From: Pseudomonas sp. CBZ-4
Lineage (GTDB): Bacteria > Pseudomonadota > Gammaproteobacteria > Pseudomonadales > Pseudomonadaceae
Reading direction: 5' to 3'
Assembly (NCBI RefSeq): GCF_000346755.1
Contig: NZ_ANNV01000175.1
Location: 173,097-237,096 of the forward strand
DNA length: 64,000 nucleotides
The position numbers and the translations under genes are program-made. The notes under the pieces are model-generated. The model saw only the letters and a list, made by a program, of their open reading frames with translations, made no database searches and was not told the DNA's origin. Numbering within the stretch: the first letter of the stretch is position 1; every line of letters begins with the position of its first letter. This document shows, piece after piece, positions 62,220-64,000 of the stretch.

Positions 62220-62230
62220 AAAAACAACAA
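62220..62230 (+). promoter_or_regulatory. Probable Hfq/Crc CA motif before the porin gene
   Basis: AAAAACAACAA holds two overlapping AANAANAA matches, 4 bases before the AAGGAG ribosome-binding site of the porin gene. Predicted target of Hfq/Crc repression. Confidence 0.65.
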
Positions 62231-62246
62231 TCCAAGGAGCTTTTCC

Positions 62247-63548
62247 ATGCGCACCACTTACCCCCTGGCCCTGCTCTGTAGTGCCCTCTCCACTTGCGCC
62301 TACAGCGCCCCCGCGATGCTCGGCGACTGGAACGGCCTGCGCCCGCAACTGGCCGAACAGGGCTACGACTTCACCCTCAAATACGTCGGCGAAGTCGGTT
62401 CCAACCTCGGTGGCGGCTACGACTCCCACACCACGGCACGCTGGAGCGATCAACTGATCCTCGGCGTGGACATGGACCTGCAAAAACTCCTCGGCTGGCA
62501 GGACGCGACCTTGCGCATCGGCATCGGCGAGCGCCATGGCAAGGACATCACCAACGACCGCGTCCACCACCCCAACGCCACCGGGCTGACCTCGACCATG
62601 GAAGTGTTCGGCGGCGGCAATGCCTGGCGGTTGTCGCAGTTCTGGTATGAGCAGAAGTTCTTCGACAGGAAATTCGCCCTGAAACTCGGGCGTTTCGGCC
62701 ACGGCGAAGACTTCGACCAGTTCCCCTGCGAATTCCAGAACGTGACCCTGTGCGGTTCCCAGGAAGGCAACTGGAACGGCGTGTGGAACAGCTTCCCCAT
62801 CAGCCAGTGGGCGGTGCGCGCCAAGTACCAGTTCACGGACGCATTCGCCCTGCAAGTCGGCGCCTACGACAAGAACCCGGGCAACGCCGAAGCCAGCAAC
62901 GGCTTCAAGCCGTTTATCAGCGGCTCCCAAGGCACCAGTTTTCCCATCGAAGCGATCTGGAAAGGGCACATTGATGGGCTGAATTCGGAGTACCACGCCG
63001 GCTATTACTACGCCAACGCCGACACCAAGGACATGCTCAAGGACGCCGACGGCAACTACGCCGCCAGCTCGCAAAAACCTTACCGGATGTACTCCAGCAA
63101 CAGTGGCTGGTGGCTGTCCGGCCAGCAGCAATTGACCACGGTAGACGGCAACAACAAGCGCGGGCTCAACGTGTTCGCCAACCTCACGGTGAATGACCCG
63201 GACAAAAGCGTGATCAAGAACCTGATCCAGGTCGGTTTGATTTACCGAGGCCCGTTCGATTCACGTCCCGATGACACCTTCGGCGTGGGCGCATCGAAGC
63301 TGCAGGTCAGCGACCGTTACACGCGCAACACGCAAATGCTCAATGCGGCGAATGGCGTGACGTCCATTGACGACCCGCTCTACGTCCCAGAGCAACGCCG
63401 CGAATACAGTTACGAGATCAACTACGGCGTGCAGGCAACAACATGGCTGATGGTGCGGCCCAACCTGCAATACGTGAAGTACCCCGGTGGGCTGACGCAA
63501 ACCCGTGGCGCGGTGGTGGGTGGGGTGCAATTTATCGCGGATTTCTAA
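62247..63548 (+). CDS. oprB: Carbohydrate-selective porin, OprB family
   Basis: Outer-membrane beta-barrel of 433 aa. A signal peptide (MRTTYPLALLCSALSTCAYS) ends near AYSAP, followed by the OprB start GDWNGLRPQLAEQGYDF and the C-terminal aromatic residue (FIADF) needed for barrel insertion. AAGGAGC precedes the ATG at 62247. As last gene of the rhamnose cluster it probably admits L-rhamnose through the outer membrane; true sugar selectivity is not readable. Confidence 0.9.
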   Translation: MRTTYPLALLCSALSTCAYSAPAMLGDWNGLRPQLAEQGYDFTLKYVGEVGSNLGGGYDSHTTARWSDQLILGVDMDLQKLLGWQDATLRIGIGERHGKDITNDRVHHPNATGLTSTMEVFGGGNAWRLSQFWYEQKFFDRKFALKLGRFGHGEDFDQFPCEFQNVTLCGSQEGNWNGVWNSFPISQWAVRAKYQFTDAFALQVGAYDKNPGNAEASNGFKPFISGSQGTSFPIEAIWKGHIDGLNSEYHAGYYYANADTKDMLKDADGNYAASSQKPYRMYSSNSGWWLSGQQQLTTVDGNNKRGLNVFANLTVNDPDKSVIKNLIQVGLIYRGPFDSRPDDTFGVGASKLQVSDRYTRNTQMLNAANGVTSIDDPLYVPEQRREYSYEINYGVQATTWLMVRPNLQYVKYPGGLTQTRGAVVGGVQFIADF

Positions 63549-63569
63549 GCCCTGGTCCTGACGTGACTG

Positions 63570-63618
63570 AAGACTGGCAGCGACCCAAGACCGCACATCT
63601 TGTGCGTTGACCAGTCTT
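63570..63618. terminator. Long imperfect inverted repeat after the porin gene
   Basis: AAGACTGG (63570-63577) pairs with CCAGTCTT (63611-63618), and CGCAC/GTGCG (63592-63596/63602-63606) forms an inner hairpin. It could terminate the porin transcript or form part of the nrdB leader region. Confidence 0.45.
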
Positions 63619-63621
63619 GTT

Positions 63622-63637
63622 ACACACCATATAGTGT
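63622..63637. promoter_or_regulatory. NrdR box 1 upstream of nrdB
   Basis: ACACACCATATAGTGT matches the NrdR consensus at 13 of 16 positions. A second box begins 32 bases further on, about three helical turns, the usual NrdR spacing. Confidence 0.7.
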
Positions 63638-63653
63638 GCCCACAAACAAAACA

Positions 63654-63669
63654 GACCACTACATAGTGT
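63654..63669. promoter_or_regulatory. NrdR box 2 upstream of nrdB
   Basis: This box is weaker but contains the exact inverted repeat CACTA-CA-TAGTG (63658-63669 for the right part). With box 1 it would let NrdR repress the ribonucleotide reductase gene. Confidence 0.6.
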
Positions 63670-63788
63670 GCAGCATCGGTATTTACCGACCACACTCTGC
63701 GCAGTATTTCAATGCCTAGTAGCCTGCAAACCGCATATTTTTGGACGGGTTCACACGCCGTCAGAACAGACCAGGAAGGAGTATTTCA

Positions 63789-64000
63789 ATGCTGAGTTGG
63801 GATGAAGTCGACAACGAAGACACCGGTGCAGCGGTGATCAAGGGCGCCAACGCCGGCCACGCCAGCGAAGCCAACATGGACCGTCTCGACGGTGCCGGCG
63901 CTGCCGCCGCGCTGGAAGCCCGTAACGTGACCGCCAACGACTCCGCCGCGATCATCCGCGCCAAGGCTGCCCTCGACAAACTCGACATCGCCGAAGGCCT
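63789..64000 (+). CDS. nrdB: Ribonucleotide-diphosphate reductase beta subunit NrdB (3' truncated by window)
   Basis: Only the first 70 residues are visible: MLSWDEVDNEDTGAAVI, a low-complexity Ala-rich stretch, then ALEARNVTANDSAAIIR and KAALDKLDIAEG, the N-terminus of Pseudomonas class Ia NrdB. Iron ligands and the tyrosyl-radical site lie beyond the window. AAGGAG precedes the ATG. Paired NrdR boxes precede it, and no nrdA is next to it on the visible side. Confidence 0.88.
   Translation, partial: MLSWDEVDNEDTGAAVIKGANAGHASEANMDRLDGAGAAAALEARNVTANDSAAIIRAKAALDKLDIAEG

Noticed and set aside
1..64000. CRISPR arrays, tRNA or rRNA genes, insertion sequences, prophage
   Set aside because: No regularly spaced repeats, no cloverleaf or ribosomal RNA sequence, and no transposase, integrase or phage structural gene were found on either strand.

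Overview
The window is a GC-rich Pseudomonas chromosome segment, most likely from the P. fluorescens group. The evidence is the MexF/OprN efflux pair, an NrdB start typical of the genus, Pseudomonas-type REP repeats (inverted GTGGGAGC...GCTCCCAC arms), Crc/Hfq-type A-rich leaders and Fur boxes. No tRNA, rRNA, CRISPR array, integrase or complete insertion sequence was seen.

Layout. 1-3.7 kb: end of a MexEF-OprN-type efflux operon. 3.9-5.0 kb: two AT-richer orphan genes. 5.2-10.7 kb: an AraC-type regulator divergent from an efeUOBM iron-uptake operon with a Fur box. 10.7-14.5 kb: a 1275-residue toxin-like protein. 14.6-24.1 kb: envelope and housekeeping genes (PssA-like phospholipid synthase, TetR regulator, PQQ-type sugar dehydrogenase, LpxO, Wzz, methyltransferase, MFS carrier). 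24.2-27.1 kb: a patch of small lipoproteins, membrane proteins and an acetyltransferase with degenerate repeats. 27.4-38 kb: YbiT ABC-F protein, MFS carrier, hydrolase, AzoR with a LysR regulator, UppP, a chemoreceptor, and a PnuC/NadR-like NAD-salvage pair. 38-42 kb: gamma-glutamyltransferase, a small RTX-type secreted protein and a PatB-type lyase.

42-51.2 kb is the most unusual part. Two giant genes are divergently arranged. One (1481 aa) has a C58-like Cys-His-Asp protease signature, a hydrophobic translocation region and RTX-like repeats. The other (1467 aa) shares an N-terminal block with the 1275-residue protein and ends in two different candidate catalytic modules: a papain-like C/H/D set and an LS-D-C...H module resembling CheD/CNF-type glutamine deamidases. 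Nearest neighbours are a single-domain Mop protein and an orphan FecI-FecR pair with a Fur-like box.

53.1-63.5 kb holds what looks like a complete non-phosphorylative L-rhamnose pathway: LysR regulator, RhmT-like carrier, L-rhamnonate dehydratase, KDR aldolase, lactaldehyde dehydrogenase, lactonase-type amidohydrolase, rhamnose mutarotase, RhaT symporter, SDR rhamnose dehydrogenase and an OprB-type porin. Sugar would enter through the porin and RhaT, be oxidised to lactone, hydrolysed, dehydrated and cleaved to pyruvate and lactaldehyde, then lactate. The three transport genes carry A-rich AANAANAA leaders, suggesting Crc/Hfq catabolite repression. The window ends in nrdB behind a pair of NrdR-type boxes, with nrdA not next to it on the visible side.
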